This document shows positions 51,769 to 63,954 of a stretch of 64,000 bases of DNA, in pieces (position 1 is the first letter of the stretch; each line of letters starts with the position of its first letter). Under the pieces are notes generated by a model that did no database searches, was not told the origin of the DNA, and worked only from the letters and a program-made list of their open reading frames with translations. The translations under genes and the position numbers were made by a program. The stretch is from Maricaulis salignorans (lineage in GTDB: Bacteria; Pseudomonadota; Alphaproteobacteria; Caulobacterales; Maricaulaceae): NCBI RefSeq assembly GCF_900103475.1, contig NZ_FNHG01000006.1:1-64000 (forward strand), written 5' to 3'.

Positions 51769-53016
51769 TCAAAACTGCCAGCCAAGCTCGGTGAAAAATG
51801 CCGTTCCCGTGCGCTCGATTTGCGTCCGCCCGAGGGGCGTTGCGACCGGTTCGTCGCGGCTCGACGCCTGGATCCCGCCACCCAGAACCCAGCGCTCGCC
51901 AATCAGGCGCGACGCGCTTACTTGCAGCGTCTGACCGTCAACATGAACCAGGTCATCGCTGAACCGCGCCAGCTCGAACGCCGTCAGCCAGGCACCGTGT
52001 TCATAGGCCGCCGACACCGACCAGGCCTCATAGGCGCCATCAGAGGCGATGCCATTATTCGATCGCAACCAGCGCGCACCGGCGCTGACCGGGCCGCGGC
52101 TCCAGTGGAAACCGGCATCCTGCGTGCTCACACCGGCAAAACCGGCGATGCCGCTCGCCTCTGCGCCCTCGCTGAATCCAAGGCTGAAAGCGAATTCATT
52201 CTCACCGCGCAAAATTTCATAGCGCGCGCCAAATTCCCAGACATTTTCGAATGCCGGGCCCACCAGACCGGCGGGTCCGTCTTGCCAGGCGCAGTGATCA
52301 ACGCCGCAATCGACAATACGGGGAGTGAAGGATGAGGCTATACGCAGGGAACCGACGCTGGACGATTGGCCAATAGCAATCGAACGGTAGGCCAGCTTGA
52401 ACGCATTGCCGGAGCTGAGATTCCGGGTCCGCGCACCGCTGAGTCCGGTCAGATCGACCCGGCCGCCATCAGCCCGACTCAACCGGAAGGCCGAGGGTCC
52501 CCGCTCAGGATCGAGGTCGGCAGCGCCCGCCCCATAGCCAAGGCGAACTTCGCCCCAGCCAATATCGATGAAGCCATAGCCCGATTGCAGGGCGACCCGC
52601 ACCCCGTCCGCTGAATCCGTGGCGTCAGACTGAAAGCCGGACACGCCAGCACGGACAGGGCGAACCGAGCCATCAACCCGGACCGCCGCGCAATCCGCCG
52701 ACCCGGCCGGGCAATCACCGACGCGCCCGCCCCAGCTCCGACGGCCGGAATCCCGCTCGACACGCCCGCCAAGGACAAAACCCCAGCGGCGACCGGAATC
52801 CGTAAAGGATTCAAACGCTAGCTCAGCATCAATGTCATAGAGAAATTTACCGGAAGGCGCCGCATCATCGCCGGCGAGCCAGACAGCCCCGACATCAATC
52901 CGGACCTCGGGCAGGTCGCCGTCGGTGGAATTCAGGATGGATTGAGAGAAAGCCGGCGGGCCCGCGATGGCACCGGACAAAGCGGCGACAATGATCGCGC
53001 TGGAAGTCCGTTTCAT
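51769..53016 (-). CDS. Outer-membrane porin-like beta-barrel protein
   Basis: The 415-residue protein has a signal peptide (SSAIIVAALSGAIAGPPAFS) and a mature region of alternating hydrophobic strands rich in Gly and aromatic residues, for example GFIDIGWGEVRLGYGAGAADLD and WEFGARYEILRGENEFAFSLGF, ending in a C-terminal aromatic residue (TELGWQF) as typical for BamA-recognised barrels. It resembles alphaproteobacterial general porins. The substrate is unknown. The ATG at 53016 is chosen because the stretch upstream (from 53154) is unusually Arg- and Pro-rich and precedes the signal peptide. Confidence 0.8.
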   Translation of the reverse strand: MKRTSSAIIVAALSGAIAGPPAFSQSILNSTDGDLPEVRIDVGAVWLAGDDAAPSGKFLYDIDAELAFESFTDSGRRWGFVLGGRVERDSGRRSWGGRVGDCPAGSADCAAVRVDGSVRPVRAGVSGFQSDATDSADGVRVALQSGYGFIDIGWGEVRLGYGAGAADLDPERGPSAFRLSRADGGRVDLTGLSGARTRNLSSGNAFKLAYRSIAIGQSSSVGSLRIASSFTPRIVDCGVDHCAWQDGPAGLVGPAFENVWEFGARYEILRGENEFAFSLGFSEGAEASGIAGFAGVSTQDAGFHWSRGPVSAGARWLRSNNGIASDGAYEAWSVSAAYEHGAWLTAFELARFSDDLVHVDGQTLQVSASRLIGERWVLGGGIQASSRDEPVATPLGRTQIERTGTAFFTELGWQF

Positions 53017-53283
53017 ACCTCGCGGTCCCGCCGTTCGGCCCCGTCCCCCCGGACGTCGCGCCGTTAATGGATGCGAGAGACAGGCTCTGGTCAAGCGCCA
53101 CAAACCCTTCATCAATGGGTTCCTTGTCACATGTTGCACACATGCCACGCTCATTCGGGTGCCTTTCGGCGCTGGCGTGACACAGATCGCGTGTTATACA
53201 CACCTTCCCGATACGCCTGAGCTTGCAAGATTCGAGTGTGTGGGGAGTGTTTTCGCCGTCTTGCATTGAAGGAGTTACGGCAC
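53017..53283. other. Divergent gap between porin and DUF3576 genes
   Basis: Both promoters should lie in these 267 bases. An AAGGAG Shine-Dalgarno-like sequence lies near 53268-53273, ten bases before the ATG at 53284. I see no other clear motif. Confidence 0.45.
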
Positions 53284-53784
53284 ATGTCCGACAGTCGGAT
53301 TCTCGGTGCGGCCCTGCTTGCCGCCCTCCTGTTTCTCCCTGCCTGTTCAACCCGGGGCGACGCCAGCGCCAGCGCGCAAACGGATCAGCGCTCGTCCGGC
53401 TTCCAGCTGCCGAGCCTGCCGAACCCGCTTCGCAGCAACCGCCCGGTTGAGCCGGAAGGTATTGGCGTCAATGGTTATTTGTGGCGCGCCAGCCTGGACA
53501 CAATCAGCTTCATGCCGCTCTCCGAGGTCGACCCGTTCGGCGGCGTCATCATCACGGACTGGTATGCCAATCCACAGATGACCACGGAGCGTTTCAAGCT
53601 GACGGTCTATATCCTCGATACGCGCCTGCGTGCCGACGCGCTTGCGGTCAATGTTTTCCGCCAGGTTCGCGAAGAAACCGGTGGCTGGATTGATGCAGAG
53701 ACCAACCCGCAAACCGCCTATGAAATTGAAAACGCTATCCTGACCCGAGCTCGCCAGCTGCGCATTGCGCGACTGGAAGATTAG
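53284..53784 (+). CDS. DUF3576 domain lipoprotein
   Basis: The 166-residue protein has a lipoprotein signal ([13 protein letters not shown], Cys20), a short disordered stretch, and the DUF3576 domain with [69 protein letters not shown]. The domain is found in alphaproteobacterial outer-membrane lipoproteins, and homologues often lie next to leuS and lptE, as here. Function unknown; it is followed by leuS after 38 bases. Confidence 0.88.
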   Translation: MSDSRILGAALLAALLFLPACSTRGDASASAQTDQRSSGFQLPSLPNPLRSNRPVEPEGIGVNGYLWRASLDTISFMPLSEVDPFGGVIITDWYANPQMTTERFKLTVYILDTRLRADALAVNVFRQVREETGGWIDAETNPQTAYEIENAILTRARQLRIARLED

Positions 53785-53822
53785 GGCACCGGGTACGCGG
53801 TCAAACGCTGCGAGCCAAGCAT

Positions 53823-56420
53823 ATGAGCCGATACAATCCACGTGAAGCCGAGCCAAAATGGCAGGCGGCTTGGGCGGAGCGTGACTCCTTCCGGGCGGGC
53901 GGGCCAAAGGCTCAGAACGGCAAACCCAAATACTATGTCCTTGAGATGTTTCCCTATCCATCCGGACGCATCCATGTCGGCCACTCGCGCAATTACACCA
54001 TGGGCGACGTCATCGCCCGCTATAAGCGCGCTCGGGGCTTTGACGTCCTGCACCCGATGGGCTGGGACGCGTTCGGCTTGCCGGCCGAGAACGCCGCCCG
54101 CGACCGTGGTGTGCATCCGGGCAAATGGACCCATGACAATATCGACGCGATGCGCGGTCAGTTGCAGCGCCTCGGCCTGGCGCTGGACTGGAGCCGGGAA
54201 TTCGCGACCTGCGACCCGTCCTACTACAAGCACCAGCAAGCCATTTTCCTGAAATTCTTCGAAAAAGACCTGGTCTATCGCAAGACCGCCAAGGTCAACT
54301 GGGATCCGGTTGACCAGACCGTGCTGGCCAATGAGCAAGTCATTGACGGCCGTGGCTGGCGTTCCGGCGCCCTGGTGGTTCAGCGGCAGCTGGATCAGTG
54401 GTTCTTCAAGATCACAGCCTATGCAGACGAGCTGACCGATGCGCTGGATACGCTCGACCGCTGGCCGGAAAAAGTCCGGGTGATGCAAGCCAACTGGATC
54501 GGACGCTCCCGCGGTGCGACCGTCCGCTTCCCGCTGACCGAAACTGAAATCGCCGATGAGTTCGGGCCAACGATCGATGTCTTCACCACCCGCCCGGATA
54601 CCCTGTTCGGCGCCAGCTTCCTGGCGCTGGCGCCTGATCATCCCATCGTGCGCAAGATCGCCGAGGATAATCCGGAAGTTGATGTCTTCATGCGCGAATG
54701 CGCCCGGATGGGCACGACCGCCGAGGACATAGAGAAGGCGCCAAAACGCGGCGTCGATCTGGGAATTACAGTACGCCACCCCTTTGATCCATCTTGGGAA
54801 TTGCCGGTCTGGTCGGCCAATTTCGTGCTGTCATCCTACGGGACAGGCGCGATTTTCGGGTCCCCGGCAGGCGATCAGCGCGATCTCGATTTCGCGCGCA
54901 AATACGAGCTGGCCGTCAATCCGGTCGTGTTGCCGGCCGGCGAAGATGCCGCGAGCTACACGGTCGAGGACGAGGCCTATACCGGGCCGGGCACGATCAT
55001 CAATTCGCGCTTCCTGGACGGGCTGGATACCGAAACGGCGCTGCAACGCGCGATTTCCGAGCTGGAATCGCTGAAACTTGGCGAGGGTTCCACCAGCTAC
55101 CGCCTGCGCGACTGGCTGGTTTCGCGGCAGCGTTACTGGGGCTGCCCCATACCAATCATCCATTGCGACACTTGCGGTGTCGTGCCGGTACCCGCCGACC
55201 AATTGCCGATTGTCCTGCCGGAAGACATCACCTTCGACCAGCCGAGCAATCCGCTGGAGCGCCATCCGACCTGGAAACACACCGATTGCCCGTCCTGTGG
55301 CAAGCCGGCGCGCCGCGAGACCGACACGCTGGACACGTTCGTGTGTTCGTCCTGGTATTTTCTGCGCTTCACATCGCCCTGGTCGGAAGACAAGCCGTTT
55401 GACGCCGCCGAGGCGGAACACTGGCTGCCCGTCGACCAGTATGTGGGCGGTATCGAGCACGCTATCCTGCACCTGCTCTATGCGCGGTTCTTCACCCGGG
55501 CGCTGAATGACACCGATCTGCTAAACATGGCGAGCGGCGAACCCTTCGCCGGCCTGTTCACACAAGGCATGGTCACGCACGAAACCTTCAAGTCGGGCGA
55601 TGGCCGCTGGCTGTCTCCGGAAGAAGTCGAGCGCAAGCATGATAGCGCCGTGGAAATCGCGACCGGCAAGCCTGTCACGATTGGCGGCATTGAGAAAATG
55701 TCGAAATCCAAGAAGAATGTCGTCGATCTTGATGCTTTCGTTGAGGATTTCGGGGCTGATGCCGCGCGTTGGTTCGTCCTTTCGGATTCCCCACCGGAGC
55801 GCGATGTCGAATACACCGATAGCGGTGTGGAAGGCGTCTGGCGCTTTATTCAGCGTCTCTGGACCGTCGTGATTTCATTGCCCGAGGACGCGCCAGGACC
55901 GCTGAGCGTTGCGACCAGTGCCGAGGGTGACGCCCTGGCGCTGCGCAAGACGGCTCACAAGACCCTGAAGGGCGTCACCGAAGCGATTGAAGGCTTCCGC
56001 TTCAATTCGGCCGTCGCACAGATCCACGACCTTGTGAACGCCTTGCGCAAGGCTGAGGGCGGCGGGGCCGGCATGGTTGAGGCCCGGGCGGAGACGCTTG
56101 GCATTCTCGCCCGGCTGATCTCACCCTTCATTCCGCATCTGGCTGAAGAATGCTGGCACAGACTGGGCGGTGATGGCCTGGTGATTGATGCACCATGGCC
56201 TGAGGTTGACCTCGGCCTGCTCGTCGAGACCGACCTGGTTCTGCCGGTCCAGGTCAATGGCAAGCGGCGTGGAGAGATCTCGGTAGCCAAGGATCTTGAT
56301 CAGGAAAGCGTCAAGCAAATCGCCATTTCCGAAGAAGGGGTGGCGCGTTCGCTCGAAGGGCTTACGATACGCAAGGTGATCGTGGTTCCCGGTCGTATCG
56401 TGAATATCGTCGCAGGATAA
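53823..56420 (+). CDS. leuS: Leucyl-tRNA synthetase
   Basis: LeuRS charges tRNA-Leu. The 865-residue protein has [12 protein letters not shown] with HVGH at 51-54 as the HIGH signature, an editing CP1 domain (about 220-420, [11 protein letters not shown] region and [11 protein letters not shown]), and KMSKS at 625-629, followed by the anticodon-binding and C-terminal domains. All are in the expected order. It is followed after five bases by lptE. Confidence 0.97.
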   Translation: MSRYNPREAEPKWQAAWAERDSFRAGGPKAQNGKPKYYVLEMFPYPSGRIHVGHSRNYTMGDVIARYKRARGFDVLHPMGWDAFGLPAENAARDRGVHPGKWTHDNIDAMRGQLQRLGLALDWSREFATCDPSYYKHQQAIFLKFFEKDLVYRKTAKVNWDPVDQTVLANEQVIDGRGWRSGALVVQRQLDQWFFKITAYADELTDALDTLDRWPEKVRVMQANWIGRSRGATVRFPLTETEIADEFGPTIDVFTTRPDTLFGASFLALAPDHPIVRKIAEDNPEVDVFMRECARMGTTAEDIEKAPKRGVDLGITVRHPFDPSWELPVWSANFVLSSYGTGAIFGSPAGDQRDLDFARKYELAVNPVVLPAGEDAASYTVEDEAYTGPGTIINSRFLDGLDTETALQRAISELESLKLGEGSTSYRLRDWLVSRQRYWGCPIPIIHCDTCGVVPVPADQLPIVLPEDITFDQPSNPLERHPTWKHTDCPSCGKPARRETDTLDTFVCSSWYFLRFTSPWSEDKPFDAAEAEHWLPVDQYVGGIEHAILHLLYARFFTRALNDTDLLNMASGEPFAGLFTQGMVTHETFKSGDGRWLSPEEVERKHDSAVEIATGKPVTIGGIEKMSKSKKNVVDLDAFVEDFGADAARWFVLSDSPPERDVEYTDSGVEGVWRFIQRLWTVVISLPEDAPGPLSVATSAEGDALALRKTAHKTLKGVTEAIEGFRFNSAVAQIHDLVNALRKAEGGGAGMVEARAETLGILARLISPFIPHLAEECWHRLGGDGLVIDAPWPEVDLGLLVETDLVLPVQVNGKRRGEISVAKDLDQESVKQIAISEEGVARSLEGLTIRKVIVVPGRIVNIVAG

Positions 56421-56425
56421 ATCAT

Positions 56426-56926
56426 ATGCGCCCTTTGCGTCTCGCACTCTCCGCTCTGCTCCTGATCGCCTCTGCCGGGCTTTCAGCCTGCGGCTTCGCG
56501 CCCATGTATGGTGCCAACGGCGTCTCCAGTGAACTGGCCGATATCCGTGTCGAGACTGGCCGTGAACGGGTGGATTTCCGGCTTCAGGAAGCCCTGCTGG
56601 ACGGCATGGGCGCCCGGTCAGCATCCGGCCCCTATACCATCCGCGCGACGACCAGCGTGACCTCAACCCCGTTTGGCGTCGGTGCCGACGCTATCGCCAG
56701 CCGCTACGCCCTGCGCATAACCGTCAACTGGCAGCTATACCGCGACGGATCGGTCGATCCCGTCATGACCGGAGTCGCGCGCAGCGATGCATCCTATGAT
56801 GTTCCAACGGGCGTCTACGGAGCTCTGGCTTCAGAGGCGGACGCCGAGGATCGCGCCATCAATATCGCCGCCGATCGCATCATCACCCAATTGGCGCGGG
56901 CGATGCAGGACGGACAGGCGTGGTAA
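56426..56926 (+). CDS. lptE: LPS-assembly lipoprotein LptE
   Basis: LptE plugs LptD in the outer membrane for LPS export. The 166-residue protein has a lipoprotein signal (LLIASAGLSAC, Cys22) and the family core CGFAPMYGANGVSSELADIRVETGRERVDFRLQEALLDGMG. It follows leuS and precedes holA, the usual alphaproteobacterial order. The stop overlaps the holA GTG start by seven bases. Confidence 0.9.
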   Translation: MRPLRLALSALLLIASAGLSACGFAPMYGANGVSSELADIRVETGRERVDFRLQEALLDGMGARSASGPYTIRATTSVTSTPFGVGADAIASRYALRITVNWQLYRDGSVDPVMTGVARSDASYDVPTGVYGALASEADAEDRAINIAADRIITQLARAMQDGQAW

Positions 56927-57975
56927 AAACATCGCCACGCGATGCCGATGCGCGGATCGCGCGTCCTGACCCTTCCATCAAAGCCTATCTCATCTTCGGG
57001 CCGGATCGGGGCCTGGTGCACGAGCGCGCCGACGCCCTGGCCCAGGCTTTGGTTCCCGACCCGAATGATCCTTTCGCGGTCACCCAGATGACCGAAGAAG
57101 ACCTCAAATCCGACCCCGCCTGCCTGTCCGATGCGATGGCAGCCATGTCGCTGACCGGTGGGGCACGGCTGGTCCGCGTACGTCTGTCCGGTGAAACCGG
57201 CAGTGGCCCGATCCTGGAGCTCGTGGCGGCGCTCGAGAAGGGCCAGGCCCAGGCCGAGGCCTGTCTCGTCGTTGAATCCGGCGACCTCACGCCCCGCGGA
57301 AAGCTGCGCAAGCTGTTTGAGCCCGCCAAATCGGCCATGGCCATCGCCTGTTACGCCGACTCCGCGCAATCCCTGGCCGATATCGCGACAAAAATGCTGG
57401 CAGAAGAAGGGCTGAGCCTCACATCTGACGCGCGAGCGGCCTGGCTGCCTCGGCTGGAAGGGGACCGGGCCTTTGCGCGTGGTGAGATTGAAAAGTTAAT
57501 ACTGTTCAAAGGCTTGAAGAGCCAACGCAAACCCGGCGATGATGTTGTCGAGCTTGGCGATGTCGAGATGATCGCCGCGGATCAGGGCGATGCTGCACTC
57601 GACGCAATCATCGGCCCGGTCCTAGACGGTTCACTGACGGTCGCCGACAGCGCGTATGTCCGTGCTTTGGGCGGTGGCGCCAGTGCGGTAGGTGTATTGC
57701 GTGCCCTGCAGCGCCGGCTCGACCAGTTAGGCTCTGTTGCCGCTGCGGGCGGTGATGATACAGCGATGGCCCGTAGCGGTGCGCCTCGTTACGGACCGCA
57801 GGCCGCACAGTTTCGCGGTCAGATGCAGATCTGGCGTGGGCGCCGGCTCGATGCGGCGCGGCAATTGGCCTTTGACGCCGAGCGGGCCGTCAAGCGGTCC
57901 GCCAGTCCGGCCGATACCCTGGTCGGTGACCTTTTGCTGCGTCTCGCACGCGGTGCAGCGCGGATGCGGGCCTGA
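56920..57975 (+). CDS. holA: DNA polymerase III subunit delta
   Basis: HolA opens and loads the beta clamp. The 351-residue protein has the N-terminal AAA-like domain beginning at IKAYLIFGPDRGLVHERADAL, then ARLVRVRLSGETG, CLVVESGDLTPRGKLRKLFE, and a C-terminal helical domain. The start is GTG at 56920, inside the lptE coding end. It converges on parB, six bases apart. Confidence 0.93.
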   Translation: MVKTSPRDADARIARPDPSIKAYLIFGPDRGLVHERADALAQALVPDPNDPFAVTQMTEEDLKSDPACLSDAMAAMSLTGGARLVRVRLSGETGSGPILELVAALEKGQAQAEACLVVESGDLTPRGKLRKLFEPAKSAMAIACYADSAQSLADIATKMLAEEGLSLTSDARAAWLPRLEGDRAFARGEIEKLILFKGLKSQRKPGDDVVELGDVEMIAADQGDAALDAIIGPVLDGSLTVADSAYVRALGGGASAVGVLRALQRRLDQLGSVAAAGGDDTAMARSGAPRYGPQAAQFRGQMQIWRGRRLDAARQLAFDAERAVKRSASPADTLVGDLLLRLARGAARMRA

Positions 57976-57981
57976 CAGCGA

Positions 57982-58902
57982 TCAATGCTCGGCCGAGCTG
58001 AGACGCCGGCAGACATCATCGAGCTGTTCCAGCGTCGTATAGCGCACGCGAACCTCGCCGCCCTTGCTGCCATGCCGGATATCGACATCGAGTCCGAGGC
58101 GGGCCGATATATCAGCCTCGAGTGAACGCGTGTCAGCATCCTTGTCAGGCTGCCCCATGGCAGGAGACTGACGGCGGGAAGGGGCCGGGCGATCCAGGGC
58201 CTGGCGCGCCAAGCCCTCAGCGTCGCGAACAGAAAGCCCTTTATCGACAATAAGTTGAGCCAGGTTTGCTGGATCGGGCGCCGTCGCGATCGCGCGCGCA
58301 TGTCCAGCGGAGATCTGACCTTCAGCCAGATATGTCAGGACGATGGCAGGCAAGGAAAGCAGGCGCACCATATTGGCGACATGGCTGCGGCTCTTGGATA
58401 CAGCCCGGGCGATATCTTCCTGCGTGTGGCCGTAGCGATCAATCAGCTGACGATAGGCCTGGGCTTCCTCAACCGGATTGAGGTCGGCGCGCTGGACGTT
58501 CTCGACAATGCCGATTTCCAGTGTCTCCTGGTCGGAAAGTTCCCGTACCAGGGCAGGCACTTCGTGCAGGCGGGCCCGCTGGGCCGCGCGCCAGCGGCGC
58601 TCACCCGCGACAATTTCATAAGCCTCGCCCTGGCCTTTGGCAGGGCGAACCAGGATGGGCTGGACGATTCCTTTCTCGGCTATCGACGCTGCGAGGGCTT
58701 CCAGCTCGGCTTCCGCCATGGCCTTGCGGGGCTGGTCGGGATTTGGCCGGATCAGTTCGATCGACAACATGCGGACGCCGTCGCGCGATGCGGGCGCCGG
58801 GCTGCCGGCGGCTGCCGGGGTCTCGAAGGTTTCGCCCTCGGTCTCACCAAGCAGGGCAGAGAGGCCGCGGCCGAGGCGGCGATTCTTGTCGGTTCCAGTC
58901 AT
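57982..58902 (-). CDS. parB: Chromosome partitioning protein ParB
   Basis: ParB binds parS and spreads as a CTP-dependent clamp. The 306-residue protein has the N-terminal arginine-rich patch region QLIRPNPDQPRKAM, then GERRWRAAQRARL, HTQEDIARAVSKSRSHVANMVRLL as helix-turn-helix, and a C-terminal dimerisation segment (RVRYTTLEQLDDVCRRLS). Three parS sites are within 5 kb. Its start overlaps the parA stop by ATGA. Confidence 0.96.
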   Translation of the reverse strand: MTGTDKNRRLGRGLSALLGETEGETFETPAAAGSPAPASRDGVRMLSIELIRPNPDQPRKAMAEAELEALAASIAEKGIVQPILVRPAKGQGEAYEIVAGERRWRAAQRARLHEVPALVRELSDQETLEIGIVENVQRADLNPVEEAQAYRQLIDRYGHTQEDIARAVSKSRSHVANMVRLLSLPAIVLTYLAEGQISAGHARAIATAPDPANLAQLIVDKGLSVRDAEGLARQALDRPAPSRRQSPAMGQPDKDADTRSLEADISARLGLDVDIRHGSKGGEVRVRYTTLEQLDDVCRRLSSAEH

Positions 58903-59744
58903 GCCACTTCACCCTGTTTCAGCCGGCTTCGGCTACGTTCCTGACGGACAATTTCGCGGGCCAGGCCGAGATAGGCCTGCGACCCGGTACAGGCGAGATC
59001 ATACAGCAGGACTGGTTTTCCGACGGAAGGCGCTTCGGAAACGCGCACATTACGCGGGATTACAGTCTTGTAGACCGTATCGCCAAAATGACCGCGCACA
59101 TCGGCCGCAACTTCAGCCGAGAGATTATTGCGGGAATCATACATCGTCAGCACGATGCCCTGGATCTCGAGCTTCGCGTTCAAATGCCCGCGAACACGTT
59201 CGACCGTGCGAATGAGCTGGGTCAGCCCCTCAAGGGCGAAGAATTCGCACTGTAGCGGCACGAGGATGGAATCAGCCGCCGTCATGGCATTGACTGTCAG
59301 GACGTTCAGCGATGGCGGACAATCGATCAGGATATAGTCAAACCCGTCGGATTCATGTTGCAGGGCTTGGAAATACTGGTCTACAGCGCGCTTCAGGCGG
59401 TAGGAACGGCCCTGATCCGTCGCCAGCTCAAGCTCGGCGCCTGACAGGAGGACATCAGAGGGCAGGATGGACAGGCCTGGCACCAGGGTCGGCACCAGAG
59501 CCTCACTCAATGGGACGCTTCCGACCAGAACATCAAAAGACGTCGTCGTCCGCCGTGCTGGCGGCACACCGAGGCCGGTCGAGGCATTGCCCTGGGGGTC
59601 GAGATCAATAATGAGGACTTTTTGCTTCACCGCCGCCAGCGCGGTGCCCAGATTGATGGCGGTCGTTGTCTTGCCGACGCCGCCTTTCTGGTTGGCGATA
59701 GCGATCACACGGGGCGCGCGTTGGCGCGGAAGATCATCGGACAC
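58899..59744 (-). CDS. parA: Chromosome partitioning ATPase ParA
   Basis: The 281-residue Walker-type ATPase drives origin segregation with ParB. The deviant Walker A KGGVGKTT lies at 20-27, Walker A' and B as in [15 protein letters not shown] and IDCPPSL. I place the start at GTG 59744, where TGAGGT lies at the right distance, rather than GTG 59756. The gene begins inside the 3' end of rsmG. Confidence 0.95.
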   Translation of the reverse strand: MSDDLPRQRAPRVIAIANQKGGVGKTTTAINLGTALAAVKQKVLIIDLDPQGNASTGLGVPPARRTTTSFDVLVGSVPLSEALVPTLVPGLSILPSDVLLSGAELELATDQGRSYRLKRAVDQYFQALQHESDGFDYILIDCPPSLNVLTVNAMTAADSILVPLQCEFFALEGLTQLIRTVERVRGHLNAKLEIQGIVLTMYDSRNNLSAEVAADVRGHFGDTVYKTVIPRNVRVSEAPSVGKPVLLYDLACTGSQAYLGLAREIVRQERSRSRLKQGEVA

Positions 59745-60357
59745 GCTGTACCTCACTGATACGCAGGATCACACCATCACCGGTCTGACTGGGTATGACT
59801 TCGGTTTCGAATGTCCAGTGTTTATGGGCCTCGGTCAATTCGTCACGGTAGTGCCGGCCCTTGAAAAACAGGCCAACAGTCCCGCTTTTCAACAGCGGGG
59901 CGGCGAAACCCAATAATTTATTCAGGGGCGCAAATGCGCGTGCCGTGACGATTTCAAAGTCTTCCGACGGATCCATGGCCTCGACTCGAATCGCTCTTGC
60001 CTCGGCTGCCACACCCAGTTCGCCGATGACTCGATTGAGGAATGCGGTCTTCTTGGCGACAGAGTCGATCATGACAATACGGGTCTGGAGACCGCGATCG
60101 CGGCAAGCCAGGGCCAGGGCCAGCCCGGGAAAGCCCCCACCGGCACCCAGATCGGCGATACGGCGCGTCCCGGACGGAATGAGTTGCATCAGCTGGAGAC
60201 TGTCGAGGGCATGCCGTTCCCAGAAGTCATCCAAGGTCGATCGACCGACGAGATTGGTATGCGCATTGGCTTCCACCAGAAGCTCGCGCCAACGATCAAA
60301 GCCCTGCGTTGTTTCACGTGAAACACCGGTGGCCGCTTCAAACTCGTCCCGGGTCAA
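59734..60357 (-). CDS. rsmG: 16S rRNA (guanine527-N7)-methyltransferase RsmG
   Basis: RsmG (GidB) methylates G527 of 16S rRNA. The 207-residue protein has the SAM motif [17 protein letters not shown], an [23 protein letters not shown] segment, [16 protein letters not shown] and the N-terminal VSRETT helix. It begins with TTG at 60357, immediately after the mnmG stop (TGATTG). A perfect parS site at 60310-60325 lies in codons for VSRET. Confidence 0.95.
   Translation of the reverse strand: MTRDEFEAATGVSRETTQGFDRWRELLVEANAHTNLVGRSTLDDFWERHALDSLQLMQLIPSGTRRIADLGAGGGFPGLALALACRDRGLQTRIVMIDSVAKKTAFLNRVIGELGVAAEARAIRVEAMDPSEDFEIVTARAFAPLNKLLGFAAPLLKSGTVGLFFKGRHYRDELTEAHKHWTFETEVIPSQTGDGVILRISEVQRVR
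60310..60325. promoter_or_regulatory. parS site 1 (inside rsmG)
   Basis: TGTTTCACGTGAAACA, a perfect 16-base palindrome matching the parS consensus bound by ParB. It is read within rsmG as codons for part of GVSRETT. Confidence 0.93.
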
Positions 60358-62217
<1,860 letters not shown>

Positions 62218-62302
62218 GATCACTCTTCCGGCCGCGGATCAGTCTGCGGCGAAGCCGGCTACATAAGGCTGACAGCGCCCGGAGTCGAGCCGCAGCGTCC
62301 AG

Positions 62303-62318
62303 TGTTTCACGTGAAACA
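62303..62318. promoter_or_regulatory. parS site 3 (mnmG-mnmE gap)
   Basis: TGTTTCACGTGAAACA, again the perfect palindrome, located between mnmG and the end of mnmE, 86 bases before the mnmG start. It may also affect mnmG transcription. Confidence 0.93.
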
Positions 62319-62331
62319 GACTCATTGAACC

Positions 62332-63648
62332 CTATTTGCCGATACAGAACTGGCTGAAGACCCGATCGAGAATATCCTCGACATCGACCCGGCCGGTCAG
62401 CGATTCAAGTGCCCGGACGGCCAGGCGCGCATCCTCGCCGGCCAATTCAGGGGCATCGGCCAGGCGCTCGCGGCACCGGACCAGCGCGCTCTGGGCCGCC
62501 TCAACTGCCCGGCGATGCCGCGCGCGGCTCAGTGCCGGCAACTCGCGGGCGCCCAGTCGTTCACGAACGATGGCCTCGATTCGCGCTTCCAGGGCCTCAA
62601 TTCCGGCACCGGTACTTGCACTGACCCGATATCCGGCTCCGCCCTCCTGATCCGGCACCAGATCGCGCTTGTTCAGGACCAGCAGGTCGCCATCCAGCAA
62701 GCGGCCCTTCAGGTCCAGCAATTCAGCCTCCGACCGCGCATCGGCAACGCCAATTCTCAGATCCGCATGCTCGGCCCGGTCCAGCGCCCGACGGACGCCT
62801 TCTGCCTCGATCGCGTCGACCGCTTCGCGAAGCCCCGCCGTGTCGCTGATCACCACGGGAAATCCCGCCATGGTCAGCCGCACTTCGACGATATCGCGCG
62901 TCGTGCCGGGAATATCGGTCACTATCGCCGCTTCCCGCCCAGCCAGCCGGTTGAGCAGGCTCGACTTGCCGGCATTGGGCGCGCCAATCAGGGCGATGGA
63001 AAATCCGTTCCGGACGCGCTCCCCACGACGCCCGTCAGCCAGATGCTCCTCGATCGAGGCCAACAAGCCAGAAACCGGCTCATAGGCGCGATGTGACAGG
63101 GCGTCGGGCACGTCGGCTTCGTCAGGGAAATCAATCTCGCCCTCAATCGAGGCCAGCACCGCGATCAAGGCCTCGCGCCAACCCTCATAGAGCAATTTCA
63201 ATGAACCCGACATTTGCGCCAGCGCCTGTTTGCGCTGGCCTTCGGTCTCGGCCTCAATCAGATCCGCAAGCCCCTCAGCCTCCGTCAGGTCGAGCTTGTC
63301 ATTTTCAAAGGCTCGGCGGGTAAACTCGCCCGCCTGGGCCAATATGCCCCCGGCATCCTCGATCGCCGATATGGCGCCATCGATGACCGCGGCGCCGCCA
63401 TGCAGGTGAAGCTCGACGCAATCCTCTCCGGTAAAACTGGCGGGAGCCGGAAACCAGAGCACCAGCGCCTGGTCAAATACCTCACCATCCGGCGCCCGCA
63501 AAAGGCGCAGGCTCGCCTGGCGCGGCGCGGGAAGCGCCCCGCGCACCAGTTGGGCCAGGATATCCCCGGCTTGGGGCCCCGAAAGCCGCACGACGGCAAT
63601 TCCGGACCGGCCAGGCGGGGTGGATAGAGCATATATCGTTGTTTTCAC
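62332..63648 (-). CDS. mnmE: tRNA modification GTPase MnmE
   Basis: MnmE works with MnmG on tRNA U34. The 438-residue protein has an N-terminal tetrahydrofolate-binding domain starting TIYALSTPPGRSGIAVVRLSG, a helical domain, a GTPase with GAPNAGKSSLLNRL (about 223-236), DIPGTTRD, DTAG and NKRD motifs, and the C-terminal FCIGK motif with the conserved Cys. The start is GTG at 63648. It precedes mnmG by 114 bases. Confidence 0.95.
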   Translation of the reverse strand: MKTTIYALSTPPGRSGIAVVRLSGPQAGDILAQLVRGALPAPRQASLRLLRAPDGEVFDQALVLWFPAPASFTGEDCVELHLHGGAAVIDGAISAIEDAGGILAQAGEFTRRAFENDKLDLTEAEGLADLIEAETEGQRKQALAQMSGSLKLLYEGWREALIAVLASIEGEIDFPDEADVPDALSHRAYEPVSGLLASIEEHLADGRRGERVRNGFSIALIGAPNAGKSSLLNRLAGREAAIVTDIPGTTRDIVEVRLTMAGFPVVISDTAGLREAVDAIEAEGVRRALDRAEHADLRIGVADARSEAELLDLKGRLLDGDLLVLNKRDLVPDQEGGAGYRVSASTGAGIEALEARIEAIVRERLGARELPALSRARHRRAVEAAQSALVRCRERLADAPELAGEDARLAVRALESLTGRVDVEDILDRVFSQFCIGK

Positions 63649-63652
63649 GTGC

Positions 63653-63901
63653 CTATTTCTTATTCCCGGCAGAGGGCGTCGCAGCCGCCTGCCGCATCAG
63701 ATTCATGAAGGTATCGCTCATTTGACCGCCATAGGTCGTCCATTGCCGCATCAGGGCATCGGGCTCCAGCGACCCCATATTCGCTTCCATCCGGCGGATC
63801 ATCTCTTCGGAAAAGCGTTCATTGAGCGCCGTCACATCCGGCAGGCCGAGAAACGCCCGCGCCTCGGCCGGCGTGCAATCGATTTCAACATTGACCTTCA
63901 T
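63653..63901 (-). CDS. DUF6489 family protein
   Basis: The 82-residue protein has the conserved start MKVNVEIDCTPAEARAFLGLPDVTALN and a middle acidic helix (EEMIRRMEANMGSLEPDALMRQW) typical of DUF6489, a small alphaproteobacterial family usually next to mnmE. No function is known. It precedes mnmE by four bases, so the two are probably co-transcribed. Confidence 0.85.
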   Translation of the reverse strand: MKVNVEIDCTPAEARAFLGLPDVTALNERFSEEMIRRMEANMGSLEPDALMRQWTTYGGQMSDTFMNLMRQAAATPSAGNKK

Positions 63902-63954
63902 AATGATCTCCCAAAATGTTCTACTCAGCTTATCGCATGAAGTGGAGGCACGCC

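Noticed and set aside
53838-53853. parS-like sequence in leuS (ATCCACGTGAAG)
   Set aside because: Only about 11 of 16 bases match the consensus, which is within chance for a CACGTG core.
63638-63652. Fourth parS-like half site at the mnmE start (TTTTCACGTG)
   Set aside because: The right half has an inserted base and does not match the 16-base consensus.
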